A stretch of 64,000 bases of DNA from Gallionella sp. (lineage in GTDB: Bacteria > Pseudomonadota > Gammaproteobacteria > Burkholderiales > Gallionellaceae), in NCBI GenBank assembly GCA_028689145.1, contig JAQTWT010000007.1, positions 62,001 through 126,000 of the forward strand, given 5' to 3'. The translations under genes and the position numbers were made by a program. Positions 14,783 through 23,458 of the stretch are shown in pieces. Positions within the stretch are counted from its first letter, which is position 1; every line of letters starts with the position of its first letter. The notes beneath the pieces are model-generated. The model was given only the letters and a program-made list of their open reading frames with translations. It had not been told where the DNA came from and made no database searches.

Positions 14783-16897
14783 GTGAATCTTAAAAAGTTT
14801 GCACGTATTGCAGAATCACTTCGACAATATCGCCGTGCAGAGCTAAAGGACTTTGAAGATGATTTGGGCGGCAAGCCAGTTTCCACTCTCTATGTGGATC
14901 CACTTCCCAATGATGCGGTTTTAAATTCAGTCCTTTCTAGCAATACAACTTTCTTACTGGGTCGCAAGGGCACTGGGAAAAGTACTGTTTTTGCGAAAGC
15001 TCAAAGTGTTTTCCGAGAAAGGAAGGACCTGCTATCTACTTACTTGGATGTAAAGAGTCTCTGCGACATGCTGAACGCAGACGAAATTCCAGTTCATACC
15101 ACTGAAAATATTGAAGTTGATCCAGGCATTTACCGAGCTCATATGATCCGCAAAGCTTTTTTAGGGCAGGTGATTGCCGAGCTTCTTAAAGAGATAAATA
15201 GTCGCTGCAATACTATGTCGCTTTGGGATACATGGAAGGGCAAGAAGAAATCATTTATAGATTTGGGGAAAAGCCTGAATTCACTCCAGTCAAAAGTCAG
15301 AGATGTAACCCTTCATGAGCAAGAACTGCCCATTCTCCAGAAAATCACTCGCCGCTGGAAATCCCAGCACAAAACAGAATCCGGATCTGGATCAAGCATT
15401 GGATCAAATTTCAGCGCATCACCTGCCAGTGTTAGCGCAGGAGCCAATGCCTCACTAAATGATTTTGAGAGATCGCTCGATGATAGCGAAATCTATAACG
15501 AATATTCCGATGTGGTTCTTCGCACTTTTCCGTTTAATGAAATTATTTCTGAGATACAAGATATCTTGGCCGAGAGTAATCTTAAGAGACTTGTCGTATT
15601 CTTCGACGATTTCTCCGAGTTAAACTTTATTGATCAACGATTGTTTGTAGATGTAGTTCTTTCACCATTGAACAACTCCAGCAATGAGGCAGTTAAGCTT
15701 AAAGTTGCTGGGTACCCAGGTAGGGTTTACTACGGAAAAATTGACCCAACTAAGGTCGACACAATTTGCCTTGATTTTGCATCCATTTATGAGGCTGCCG
15801 ATGTTCAATCAATGGAACGTGCTGCCATTGATTACGCACAGAGACTACTTAGAAGAAGATTTGAAGCGTTTGGAGAAAACATCGAAGAGTATTTCGATCT
15901 ATCGACTCCGTTGGATCAGCACTTTAGATTATTATTTGAAACCACCTTTAACGTCCCCCGTCTTATGGGGACGCTTCTTCATATTTGCTATCTCGACAAA
16001 GTTTCAAAAAATCAAACAATCACTCTTCCAAGCATACGACTTGCCGCTCAGAAACACTATGAATCCACAATTTCTCAGTACTTCGACAGGCTAAACAGAT
16101 TTGCTCTCGAGCCATTTGAAAACAAACTGGATCGTCATAATCAGCATGAACTTCTGAAGCACATTATCAATGAAGCGCGCGAAATACGGCGGAAGATCAA
16201 TGAGAAATCAATAGGTGGGAGTTATTTTGACAAGCTCAGAAATCCACCAGTGAGTCACTTCGTCGTAAGCCCAAGCCTTACTGGTGTCTTCAGATCACTA
16301 GAGTCGAATTTTTTACTTTCAAAATATAAGGACACACGTGATAAAAACGGTAAGCCAGTAACGGTGTATGCCCTCTATTATGGCCTGACGGAATCCGAAC
16401 GACTAGCTTGGGGCTATCCTTCCGGTAGCGAGTATCGAAATTATTTTGTTCAGCGCTGCTTCGACTATACCGCGGCTGTACATGAGTTTCTTTCCAAGAA
16501 TCAGACTATCAGATGTGGCAGTTGTGGCAGCTGCTTTCCATTGGATCAAGAAAGCAGTTTTACATTATTCAAGTGGAGATGCCCTGAGTGTCAGGACGGC
16601 GTATGCTCAACCGTTAATCTTGCAGAAGATTACGTGATTGAGATGACGAAATTGCGTGATGAAATCATGTTAGACCCAGTTGAGCTGGAAATCTTAGGCA
16701 CTTTGAATACAGAACAGACCTTAATGCGCGCAGGTGAAATATCAGCACTCATTGACGAAACATATCAACTTGTTGGTAGGCGAACTTCAAAACTGAAAGA
16801 AATGGGTCTTGTTGAAAAAGAATGCGATGCAACTGATGGGAAAATGAAAAGCAAAATTACCGAGCGCGCGGAATCGACTTACTTCCGTCCACTTTGA
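14783..16897 (+). CDS. P-loop ATPase with zinc ribbon and winged-helix tail (possible defence protein)
   Basis: 704 residues, GTG start with TAGGAG upstream. Walker A GRKGTGKST at residues ~59-67, Walker B LVVFFDDFSEL around 270, a zinc ribbon CGSCGSCF...CPEC near 575-600, and a C-terminal winged-helix-like stretch (LMRAGEISALIDETYQLVGRRTSKLKEMGLVEKE). The gene is visibly more A/T-rich with different codon use than its neighbours, and is bracketed by inverted repeats. Overall plan (ATPase core plus DNA-binding-like end) resembles large NTPases found in defence islands, but I do not recognise the family. Substrate and partners unknown. Confidence 0.65.
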   Translation: MNLKKFARIAESLRQYRRAELKDFEDDLGGKPVSTLYVDPLPNDAVLNSVLSSNTTFLLGRKGTGKSTVFAKAQSVFRERKDLLSTYLDVKSLCDMLNADEIPVHTTENIEVDPGIYRAHMIRKAFLGQVIAELLKEINSRCNTMSLWDTWKGKKKSFIDLGKSLNSLQSKVRDVTLHEQELPILQKITRRWKSQHKTESGSGSSIGSNFSASPASVSAGANASLNDFERSLDDSEIYNEYSDVVLRTFPFNEIISEIQDILAESNLKRLVVFFDDFSELNFIDQRLFVDVVLSPLNNSSNEAVKLKVAGYPGRVYYGKIDPTKVDTICLDFASIYEAADVQSMERAAIDYAQRLLRRRFEAFGENIEEYFDLSTPLDQHFRLLFETTFNVPRLMGTLLHICYLDKVSKNQTITLPSIRLAAQKHYESTISQYFDRLNRFALEPFENKLDRHNQHELLKHIINEAREIRRKINEKSIGGSYFDKLRNPPVSHFVVSPSLTGVFRSLESNFLLSKYKDTRDKNGKPVTVYALYYGLTESERLAWGYPSGSEYRNYFVQRCFDYTAAVHEFLSKNQTIRCGSCGSCFPLDQESSFTLFKWRCPECQDGVCSTVNLAEDYVIEMTKLRDEIMLDPVELEILGTLNTEQTLMRAGEISALIDETYQLVGRRTSKLKEMGLVEKECDATDGKMKSKITERAESTYFRPL

Positions 16898-17302
16898 ATT
16901 GAGCGATATAAGTAACCCAAAAGTACCGGAGTCGAAATAACTTTTAAAGTTTCCAGAATATTTAAGGGGTCAAAGGGGTCAGCGTCACAATAGTTTTGAC
17001 GGCAACCCTCTTCCCCTCCACCCCGTTTTCCCTTGTCATGCAATTTGAAGTTTATACCTTCAAATTGTAAACATGCTAACCCGATCCGCATTTTCTACCG
17101 TTGAACTAAAATGGTCAGCATCGCAATAGTTTTGAGCAACGACCGCTTCGGGGGTGAGAACAAACTGAGTTCGTGTATCACTCAGCCGTCCGCAAGCCGA
17201 TGAACAGCCATTACATAGCTAACAAAGCGTGCGAACCACAAAATAAATCAGCCGCATGACCGGTTAGGCTCGTGCGGCTGAATACTTTTTGCTGCTTACT
17301 GT
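16898..17302. other. Gene-free region with repeat remnants and a terminator-like hairpin
   Basis: Contains GGGGTCA-type repeats at about 16965-16991 and 17109-17130, each followed by CAATAGTTTTGA, matching the inverted arm upstream of the ATPase gene. No convincing coding frame; a 70-residue minus frame here has repeat-like composition. Confidence 0.5.
17248..17290 (+). terminator. Hairpin with T-run
   Basis: TCAGCCGCA and TGCGGCTGA form a 9-base-pair stem with a 16-base loop, followed by ATACTTTTT. Likely terminator for rightward transcription of the accessory region. Confidence 0.6.
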
Positions 17303-17485
17303 AACGTGAAACTCGCGCAGCGATTCGTTCGCTCCCTCGCCCGCTTGCGGGATAACCAGCGACTTGGCTGCGGTTTTTTGCAGCCTAGTCGAATGGCTAG
17401 TTGTTTCACTCAGAGGGTTGGGGAGAGGGAAACGGGCATGGCAAGTTTCATTATCAGGGGTGGCAACTTGCCATGCCCGTTAGGG
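17303..17485. repeat. Hairpin element (copy A), carrying a nested 57-base insertion
   Basis: Begins AACGTGAAACTCGCG and ends CCCGTTAGGG. Its 3' half forms a 16-base-pair hairpin: ACGGGCATGGCAAGTT (17432-17447) against AACTTGCCATGCCCGT (17465-17480). Other copies are at 19605-19728 and 48241-48361. In this copy a ~57-base sequence (17353-17409) interrupts the middle. The right end supplies the stop codon of the small gene at 17480. Confidence 0.75.
17353..17409. mobile_element. Nested ~57-base element (copy 1)
   Basis: Starts AACCAGCGACTTGGCTGCGG and ends CTAGTTGTTTCA. Nearly the same sequence, inverted, occurs at 57994-58050, there too inside another palindromic repeat. It partly folds on itself (AACC...GGTT arms) and has no coding capacity. 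Confidence 0.65.
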
Positions 17486-17650
17486 CTTCTTGGGTATGGT
17501 GTAAGGCACTTCTTTCTGGAACGGTTCCCAAGTGGTTTCATAGCCGACAAAAAACTGCCCCGGCACGATTTCTTTCTGACGGGTGGTTACGCGGAATGCG
17601 TGTCCGTCTGGAATCTTGGGGCGGCAAAAGGGTTTCTTTTCTTCACTCAT
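17480..17650 (-). CDS. Small hypothetical protein
   Basis: 56 residues from the ATG at 17650, preceded by AAAGGAG, a very good ribosome site; the longer frame upstream has none. Sequence is soluble and basic (SEEKKPFCRPKIPDGHAFRV, then ETTWEPFQKEVPY). The stop codon lies in the end of the hairpin element at 17303-17485. No family recognised; the strong ribosome site supports a real gene. Confidence 0.55.
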   Translation of the reverse strand: MSEEKKPFCRPKIPDGHAFRVTTRQKEIVPGQFFVGYETTWEPFQKEVPYTIPKKP

Positions 17651-17739
17651 GATGCTATCTCCTTTGGTTGTAGAAAACAGATGCTCGAAAGCGGGAGGTT
17701 CATCGTAGCTGGCCCCTCCCATGTGGCCGTGGAACTGTA

Positions 17740-18156
17740 TTATTTGCGCGTGTAATGTGCCTTCTTTGGAATCACATGCCGCACGCCCCCCTGCGGGTTT
17801 TCAACGTCCCCTTTGTAGCGGGGGATGATGTGAATATGGACGTGCAAGATGCTTTGCCCGGCCGCCGGTCCGACATTGATGCCGATGTTGTAACCATCCG
17901 GTCTAAACTCGTCGTCGATGAGTTTTTTTTCCTCTTTGATGAGGCCCATGCAGGCAGCCACTTCTTCCAGCGTCAGGTCGAAAAAGCTGGCAACATGCCG
18001 ACGCGGGATGACCAGAGTGTGCCCCGGACTCGTCGGGTAGGTGTCACGGGCACTGTAAGCCAGTTCATGCTGTATCGATACCCCGCGCGGATCCGTGCAA
18101 AACAGGCACGGGTCATTGGGGTCTCTTTTCTTTTCTTGTGTGGCTTCAGACGACAA
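17740..18156 (-). CDS. HIT-family protein
   Basis: 138 residues. Ends with the histidine triad HVHIHIIPRY preceded by GINVGPAAGQS; the N-terminus has CLFC, half of the zinc site seen in HinT/Fhit-like proteins. HIT proteins are nucleotide hydrolases/transferases acting on AMP or ADP conjugates in the cytosol. Ends 89 bases before the small gene at 17480-17650; it stands divergent from the DUF4279 gene. Length and motif are typical. Confidence 0.9.
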   Translation of the reverse strand: MSSEATQEKKRDPNDPCLFCTDPRGVSIQHELAYSARDTYPTSPGHTLVIPRRHVASFFDLTLEEVAACMGLIKEEKKLIDDEFRPDGYNIGINVGPAAGQSILHVHIHIIPRYKGDVENPQGGVRHVIPKKAHYTRK

Positions 18157-18223
18157 CAGAATACCTCCGGTTCAATCTATACTTTATACTTAGACACATA
18201 ATCTTGTTAACGAGGAAACTATC

Positions 18224-18640
18224 TTGGCATCGAATAAAGGACGGGCTTACTTTGCATTGCTTGGTTATCATTTTAACCCCGACGACATTACGCGCCTGCT
18301 TGGGATAGAACCCACCTCCGTCAATGCCGCCGGCGCATACAGCGGCCTGGAAAAACCTGTATTAAGTTCCTGGGAGTTATCCACGGAGACTCTTTCCGGA
18401 GAGGTGGACGTATTTGCTTTGACCGACATCATCGTTAAGCAACTTGAACCCGTTAAAGAAAAAATCGTTGAAGTCTGTAAAAGTCACAATGTATCTCCAA
18501 GGTTGGGCGTGGTGCTGACTTTGTCCATTGATAAAAATGAATCCAGTCCGGAAGTCGGCTTCGGTGCCAGAACGATTCGTTTCCTGGCGGATACCGGTTC
18601 ATTCATCGAGGTGGAAAATAAACTTTCCGAGCGGGTTTGA
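18224..18640 (+). CDS. DUF4279-type protein
   Basis: 138 residues, TTG start with GAGGAAA upstream. The pattern YFALLGYHFNPDDITRLLGIEPT and the later SWELSTETL, then LGVVLTLSID and FGARTIRFLADTGSFIEVE are typical of DUF4279 proteins, small cytosolic proteins of unknown function that are often linked to polymorphic-toxin immunity or found singly. No toxin gene is seen beside it. A MITE-like element follows. Confidence 0.75.
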   Translation: MASNKGRAYFALLGYHFNPDDITRLLGIEPTSVNAAGAYSGLEKPVLSSWELSTETLSGEVDVFALTDIIVKQLEPVKEKIVEVCKSHNVSPRLGVVLTLSIDKNESSPEVGFGARTIRFLADTGSFIEVENKLSERV

Positions 18641-18661
18641 TTCATTCTCATCTCAATAACT

Positions 18662-18784
18662 TAGTGTAGTGTATCGCCCTTGACAGCACTTATGCGCGAA
18701 CCCTTGTAGGTCGGGTTTCAACCCGACCTACAAAGTCGTTCTGCACGTTGGCATAAATTCCAGATAGCGTGCGCACCACACTAG
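18662..18784. mobile_element. MITE-like element, TAGTGTAGTG termini (copy 2)
   Basis: Ends TAGTGTAGTG and CACCACACTAG match copy 1 at 11853-11997 with one mismatch. The interior has the hairpin TGTAGGTCGGGTTTCAACCC/GACCTACA. The right terminus overlaps and provides the TAG stop codon (18781-18783) of the TPR gene. Confidence 0.75.
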
Positions 18785-19959
18785 CTGTTAATCACTTGTA
18801 GTTGCGTCTGCGCCATTTTCAGTTGCTCCTCGCAATGTTTAAAACAGAGTGGTTGTAGCGCGTGAGGAAAACATTCCATGATCACTTCGAATTCATCCGC
18901 GATTTCTTCTGCAAGCACAGCGTCATTTGTTAATTGAGCGAGTGCATTTTGTGCGGTCGCTTTGTTCACCCGGCAGATGACTGCCACATGGATAGGCAAC
19001 TGCTGCTCCATGCTGACCGTTAATGCCTTTTCGTAGGAAAAGATCGCTTCTTTTAAGCGATCAGGGTTTTCTTCCGACTCGCCGAGATGATGCAAAGCGG
19101 CAGCCCGATTGTTATGGGTGGCAGTCAGCTCCAATGCGTAATTGTCCGCGTCGAGTGCGGGCAGGGCATTCTTATAGGCAACAACGGACTTTTGAAATTG
19201 ACGGTTGCCTTTAAGCAGTTTGCCGAACGCATGCAAGGTGGCCCCCAGTTGATGCATGGTGTACATCCAATCTTCCGGTGACTTTTCACGTGTCCAAACC
19301 AGCAAAGCGTTGGTGTAAGCATCTACAGCGATCTTTAACGGCGGCGTGGCTTCAAGTAGCCGACCAAGCGCCTGGTTGGCCGTGCCCAGGTTGTATTGCG
19401 TAGCGGCCCATTCCAGGGGAGAGCTTTCCTGGCTGAACTCCTCCAATGCCTTGCCAAAACACAGGATGGCCCGTTCAAACAATGTTGCATCTCTGCGCTG
19501 CTGCCCAAGCGCGGCAAGAATGTTTCCGAGATTGTTCTGCGTCTCCGCCCAGACCAATGGCTCCCGCGCACGGCTGATCTTTGCGGCAAGATCGGTTGTA
19601 TCGTTAACGTGAAATTCGCGTAGCGATTCGTTTGCCTCCTCGCCCGCTTGCGGGAGAGGATTGAGGTGAGGGAAACGGTCATGGTAAGTTTCATCATTAG
19701 GGGTGGCACACTTGCCATGACCGTTAGTGTCTGCCAGCGCTGCCTCAAGCGCCTCGCGCAAACTCTCATAGATCCGGGCGCTGAAACGGTGCTGCTCATA
19801 ATTTCCCCGCGCGTAACGATAATTATCCGCTACTGTAACTTGGGTATCCGGGGCCGCCGCTGCGGCCATCTCTGCACTCAGCATGCCGATAGAATTCGCG
19901 ATGGCACGTTCCAGCACCCTGTTCGGCGGGAAAATGATGTAATTGGTTGAGAAATTCAT
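18781..19959 (-). CDS. TPR protein with an in-frame repeat insertion
   Basis: 392 residues. From residue ~125 on there are about five TPR-like units of the type PxxWAxTQxNLGxxLxxLG...AxxAYxxAL. Residues ~78-118 (GKCATPNDETYHD to NESLREFHV) are encoded by the hairpin element copy at 19605-19728 without breaking the frame, and the stop codon comes from a MITE terminus, so both interior and end were remodelled. Co-transcribed with the FKBP gene (ATGA overlap). TPR proteins mediate protein contacts; the partner is unknown. Confidence 0.8.
   Translation of the reverse strand: MNFSTNYIIFPPNRVLERAIANSIGMLSAEMAAAAAPDTQVTVADNYRYARGNYEQHRFSARIYESLREALEAALADTNGHGKCATPNDETYHDRFPHLNPLPQAGEEANESLREFHVNDTTDLAAKISRAREPLVWAETQNNLGNILAALGQQRRDATLFERAILCFGKALEEFSQESSPLEWAATQYNLGTANQALGRLLEATPPLKIAVDAYTNALLVWTREKSPEDWMYTMHQLGATLHAFGKLLKGNRQFQKSVVAYKNALPALDADNYALELTATHNNRAAALHHLGESEENPDRLKEAIFSYEKALTVSMEQQLPIHVAVICRVNKATAQNALAQLTNDAVLAEEIADEFEVIMECFPHALQPLCFKHCEEQLKMAQTQLQVINS
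19605..19728. repeat. Hairpin element (copy B) inside TPR gene
   Basis: Same start (AACGTGAAATTCGCG) and end (CCGTTAG) as copies A and C. The stem is ACGGTCATGGTAAGT against ACTTGCCATGACCGT; where copy A has G-C this copy has T-A, a compensatory change that keeps pairing. Confidence 0.75.
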
Positions 19960-20465
19960 TTTGCCCGGTCGAGTATTTCGTTCAGGTCTGGATCGGCACC
20001 GACCGCTCCGCCAAGCTCGATCTCTTCCTCGGTAGCTTCACGTATAGACAGCACTTCCAGCATGAAAGTGACTTCTCTGCCGCACAGGGGGTTGTTGCCG
20101 TCCACAGTCAGTGTCTTGTCGTCGAATCGGGTAACGATAAAGTTTCTGGGCTCACCCTTGTCATTTTCCATGGTGATGGTCATGCCGATCTCCCGGTATT
20201 CTTCCGGGACATTTTCTATATGATCGGTAAATACCAGTGATTCATCCCGCTCGCCGTATAACTTGGTAGTGTCTATCGGCACCTCGATGATGTCGCCGAC
20301 TTTTTTGCCATACAGCTCTTTTGTCACTTCCTCGGACATCACATCATTCACGCCGTGAACATAAGCCAGCGGATAATCCACAGTAACGAGTATGTCGCCG
20401 GTTTTGTTATCGACGACCTTGTAATTCAGTTCAACGAATTTTTCGTCTTCAATCGTATCTGACAT
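19956..20465 (-). CDS. FKBP-type (SlyD-like) peptidyl-prolyl isomerase
   Basis: 169 residues from MSDTIEDE (start 20465). Seen: VELNYKVVDNKTGDILVT, a large IF-like insertion (DTTKLYGERDESLVF), and DGNNPLCGREVTFMLEVLSI, the SlyD-type signature (usually DxNHPLAGxxLxFxV) with Asn-Pro-Leu-Cys in place of His-Pro-Leu-Ala. Chaperone and prolyl isomerase, cytosolic; lacks the His-rich metal tail of SlyD. Start codon of the TPR gene overlaps its stop, so the two are co-expressed. Confidence 0.85.
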   Translation of the reverse strand: MSDTIEDEKFVELNYKVVDNKTGDILVTVDYPLAYVHGVNDVMSEEVTKELYGKKVGDIIEVPIDTTKLYGERDESLVFTDHIENVPEEYREIGMTITMENDKGEPRNFIVTRFDDKTLTVDGNNPLCGREVTFMLEVLSIREATEEEIELGGAVGADPDLNEILDRAK

Positions 20466-20502
20466 GAATAGAACGCCCAATAAATCCAAAATATTCAATG
20501 TT

Positions 20503-20540
20503 ACTAAAAGCCCTTCGACAAGCTCAGGGCGAACGGTTTG
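20503..20540. repeat. CCCTTCGACAAGCTCAGGGCG repeat
   Basis: Short dispersed palindromic repeat (arms CCTTCGACAAGCTCAGG) upstream of the FKBP gene; the same family occurs at 60736-60860. Confidence 0.55.
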
Positions 20541-20557
20541 ATTTAATCAGCGTTTCC

Positions 20558-20908
20558 TTAGAACAGCGTAGCGCCGAAAATTCTCACCTTGTCTTTTTCA
20601 TAACCCAGCACCAGTCTTCCCAGCCATTCACTGTTGTTCTTTTTGTTTATCACTTTATATAAAACAGTGACATATTCTCCGCGGCGTATCATGCCGAGAT
20701 ACGAATAATCTTCCGACAGGTTCTTCGCAAGGTCGCTTCTCGCAAACTGCTTGCCCATTTCAACCTCATTGGCACCCGTAATAAAAGAGCTCGAAAAATT
20801 ACGCGTGAAAGCACCGTAATTTCCTTCATTGGAGTACTTGATAAGATCGGCCCACATCGGGTGTGCCAACGCTAAAATCTCTTCGTCTGTTTTTTCAATA
20901 ATGTTCAT
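20558..20908 (-). CDS. Hypothetical protein, possibly NTF2-like
   Basis: 116 residues. Pattern of an N-terminal helix (DEEILALAHPMWADLIKYSNEGNYGAF) followed by alternating strands (YVTVLYKVI, WLGRLVLGYEKDKVRIFG) is compatible with an NTF2/SnoaL-like cone fold, but there is no catalytic signature. No signal peptide. Located between a terminator for aprA and the FKBP gene; no functional hint. Confidence 0.5.
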   Translation of the reverse strand: MNIIEKTDEEILALAHPMWADLIKYSNEGNYGAFTRNFSSSFITGANEVEMGKQFARSDLAKNLSEDYSYLGMIRRGEYVTVLYKVINKKNNSEWLGRLVLGYEKDKVRIFGATLF

Positions 20909-20926
20909 AAAATATCTCGCCTACCG

Positions 20927-20961
20927 ATAAAAAAGGACCAACAAAAATATGCCGGTCCTTT
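20927..20961 (-). terminator. Terminator after aprA
   Basis: On the minus strand AAAGGACC ... GGTCC followed by a TTTTTT run, about 80 bases downstream of the aprA stop. Confidence 0.75.
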
Positions 20962-21040
20962 CTAACATACTAACAAGTTATGGCAAATATTTTTTCGCAG
21001 GCCTGATTTTACAAAACCGGTAAATCAGGCCTGCATTTGC

Positions 21041-22933
21041 TTAGTGGTGGTCTGTTGGCGCCGCTTTCTCTACGTCACCTACCAGATGGTAGAGCGGTGC
21101 TTTTTCCATCGTGTACTCACCCGTCTTGGGATCGCGACGGGAAACGGTCAACACGTGCCAGTTCTGGTCATCCAGCTTCATGACATCACCACGGTAGTAG
21201 TATCCCGGCCAGCGTGTTTCCTTACGGAACAGCGTATGTTGGAATACGCTTTCAGAAGTCAGGAAACGATGCTTCAGCTCCCATGCACGCAGCAATTCAT
21301 GGATATCTGATGCGGCAACCTTTTCCAGATCTTCACCCAGAATCGACATCTTCTTCAGACCGATGTTCAGGAGCTTGTCGTTGGTCATGTAGTTAACACC
21401 AAAACCACCACAGTACTCATCCATCATCTTCTGCAAACGATCAAGACCCTGTCTCGGATTGATGAAGTTGGGATTGACGGTACCGGCAACCACTTCATTG
21501 CTGAAAACACGGTAAGTTTCCAAGGGCTTGTAGACCTGTTCCCTGCGACGATTGATCTGGTCGTCGGAAACACGGATGCCCTCTGCTTTGCCATCATCGA
21601 TATATTTACAGGCAGCCTTGGCAGCCAGACGACCTTCGGTGAAAGAACCTGACGAGAAGGCGTGCGGTGTGCCGCCTACCGCATCACCTGCACCGAACAG
21701 ACCTTCAATAGTCGTCATGCGGTTATAGCCCCAGTAGTATTCCGGCGGAGATAAATCTTCCGGACCCGAACACCATGCACCGCAACCGGTAGCATGTGAA
21801 CCCATGACATAGGGCTCGGAGGTGGTCAGCTCGGGGTTTTCGTACTTGGGATCAACGTCTGTGGCTGCCCAAAGTACCGCCTGACCAACGGTCATACCCA
21901 GGAAGTTGTGCCAACCGATTTCTTCAAGATGAGGGTCTTGGAAGGCTTCCATGGTGACCATGTGAATCGGGCCGCGACCGGCATTCACCTCGTTGATGAT
22001 TGCATGGTTACGCAGGCAGGTCGGGATGGGCCTGTGTGTTCTGTGCGAGACTTCCGGGTCCAGGTATTCCTTGCCTACCATTTGCTGAAGTGCCGGGAAC
22101 CACTTTGACTCATACTCTTCACCGTAGCCATTCTGGGTATAGGTCTTGAGGTGCAGGAAGTAGGCACCGACCGGGCCGTAACCATCCTTGAAGCGGGCCA
22201 GCACGATACGGTTTTCCATTTGTGTCATCTTTGCACCGGCTTCGATCATCAGGCCATATGCAGAACCCGAAGACCACGGTGCATACCAGACACGCCCCGC
22301 ACCTTCACCGATAGAACGCGGCTTAAAGATGTTGGAAGCGCCACCGGCACCACAGATGACGGTCTTGGACTTGAACACGTGGTAGTTACCCGTGCGGACA
22401 TTAAAGCCCACGGCACCGGCAACACGGTTCTCTTTGGATTCATCCATCAGCAGGTGAGTCACGCAGATGCGGTTGAAAACCTTGTCCGCTGATTTCTTGG
22501 CTGCATCAGCAACGATAGGCTTATAGGATTCACCATGAATCATGATCTGCCAACGCCCTTCACGCAGATACGAACCCTTCTTCTCGTTGCGCATGATGGG
22601 CAGCCCCCACTCTTCAAAGTTATGCACAGTGGAGTCAACGTGGCGCGCCATGTCAAACAGCAAGTCTTCGCGCACCATCCCCATCAGGTCGATACGTGCA
22701 TAGCGCACATGATCTTCGGGATTGTTCTCGCCAAAGCGTGTGCCCATGTAACAGTTGATCGCATACAGGCCCTGGGCTACCGCACCGGAACGCATGATGT
22801 TTGCCTTTTCGGCGATGACGATCTTCTTGTTCTGCCCCCAATATCTTGCCTCGAAAGCCGCACCCGTACCGCCCAAGCCCGCACCTACAACCAGGATGTC
22901 GATATTGTCTTCAATAATTGTCGAGTAGCTCAT
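21041..22933 (-). CDS. aprA: Adenylylsulfate (APS) reductase alpha subunit
   Basis: 630 residues. FAD-binding N-terminus (DILVVGAGLGGTGAAFEARYWG), RYARIDLMGMVREDLL, GGTPHAFSSGSFTEGRLAAKAACKYI and catalytic-domain motifs typical of AprA. In sulfur oxidisers the enzyme runs in reverse, joining sulfite and AMP to APS and giving electrons to AprB/AprM. Its start overlaps the aprB stop by one base; order aprM-aprB-aprA matches the Allochromatium-type arrangement. Downstream terminator at 20927. Confidence 0.96.
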   Translation of the reverse strand: MSYSTIIEDNIDILVVGAGLGGTGAAFEARYWGQNKKIVIAEKANIMRSGAVAQGLYAINCYMGTRFGENNPEDHVRYARIDLMGMVREDLLFDMARHVDSTVHNFEEWGLPIMRNEKKGSYLREGRWQIMIHGESYKPIVADAAKKSADKVFNRICVTHLLMDESKENRVAGAVGFNVRTGNYHVFKSKTVICGAGGASNIFKPRSIGEGAGRVWYAPWSSGSAYGLMIEAGAKMTQMENRIVLARFKDGYGPVGAYFLHLKTYTQNGYGEEYESKWFPALQQMVGKEYLDPEVSHRTHRPIPTCLRNHAIINEVNAGRGPIHMVTMEAFQDPHLEEIGWHNFLGMTVGQAVLWAATDVDPKYENPELTTSEPYVMGSHATGCGAWCSGPEDLSPPEYYWGYNRMTTIEGLFGAGDAVGGTPHAFSSGSFTEGRLAAKAACKYIDDGKAEGIRVSDDQINRRREQVYKPLETYRVFSNEVVAGTVNPNFINPRQGLDRLQKMMDEYCGGFGVNYMTNDKLLNIGLKKMSILGEDLEKVAASDIHELLRAWELKHRFLTSESVFQHTLFRKETRWPGYYYRGDVMKLDDQNWHVLTVSRRDPKTGEYTMEKAPLYHLVGDVEKAAPTDHH

Positions 22934-23415
22934 CAGTATTGCACTCCCTTTTTGATTTCCAGGCCATTGGATTGCAGTGTATGCAGGCCACCTTCATCCA
23001 TGCGTATATATTTCGGCTCGTTGAACAGCAGTTGGCTGTCGCGCATCTCCTTGCTTGGAGCCGGCACCTCTGCGAGCTTCGGTGTCGCCGAACCCCAGGG
23101 CTTGGTCGTGATAGGCGCCAGCAGCTCCATATCTTTTTTGCCGTTGCGGAACTTGATGCGCCACGCAATCGTGCCTTTCTCTTCATCGCGGATCACGCGA
23201 ACACTGTGTCCCAGTGGTGCAAAGTCGGCATAGCCGCGTACATCAATCGCCTGATGCGGACATGCTTTCACACAGGAATAGCATTCCCAGCACATGCTGG
23301 GTTCGATGTTGTAAGCACGGCGCAGCTTCTTGTCGATGTGCATGATGTCGGACGGGCAGATGTCTACGCACTCTCCACAACCATCACAACGCGTCATATA
23401 TACAAAGGTTGGCAT
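22933..23415 (-). CDS. aprB: APS reductase beta subunit (ferredoxin-like)
   Basis: 160 residues. Two [4Fe-4S] cluster motifs, CDGCGECVDICPS and CWECYSCVKACP, then a beta-sheet segment and a long C-terminal tail (from about residue 100) that wraps AprA in known structures. Carries electrons from the FAD of AprA to the membrane partner. Preceded by a GGAG site and 43 bases from aprM. Confidence 0.95.
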   Translation of the reverse strand: MPTFVYMTRCDGCGECVDICPSDIMHIDKKLRRAYNIEPSMCWECYSCVKACPHQAIDVRGYADFAPLGHSVRVIRDEEKGTIAWRIKFRNGKKDMELLAPITTKPWGSATPKLAEVPAPSKEMRDSQLLFNEPKYIRMDEGGLHTLQSNGLEIKKGVQY

Positions 23416-23458
23416 AAGTTACTCCTCAATTTCTTATCGAAAATTAGTCAAGACAGCA

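Noticed and set aside
16879-17091. 70-residue minus-strand frame after the ATPase gene
   Set aside because: Spans the dispersed GGGGTCA repeats and has no ribosome site or plausible fold.
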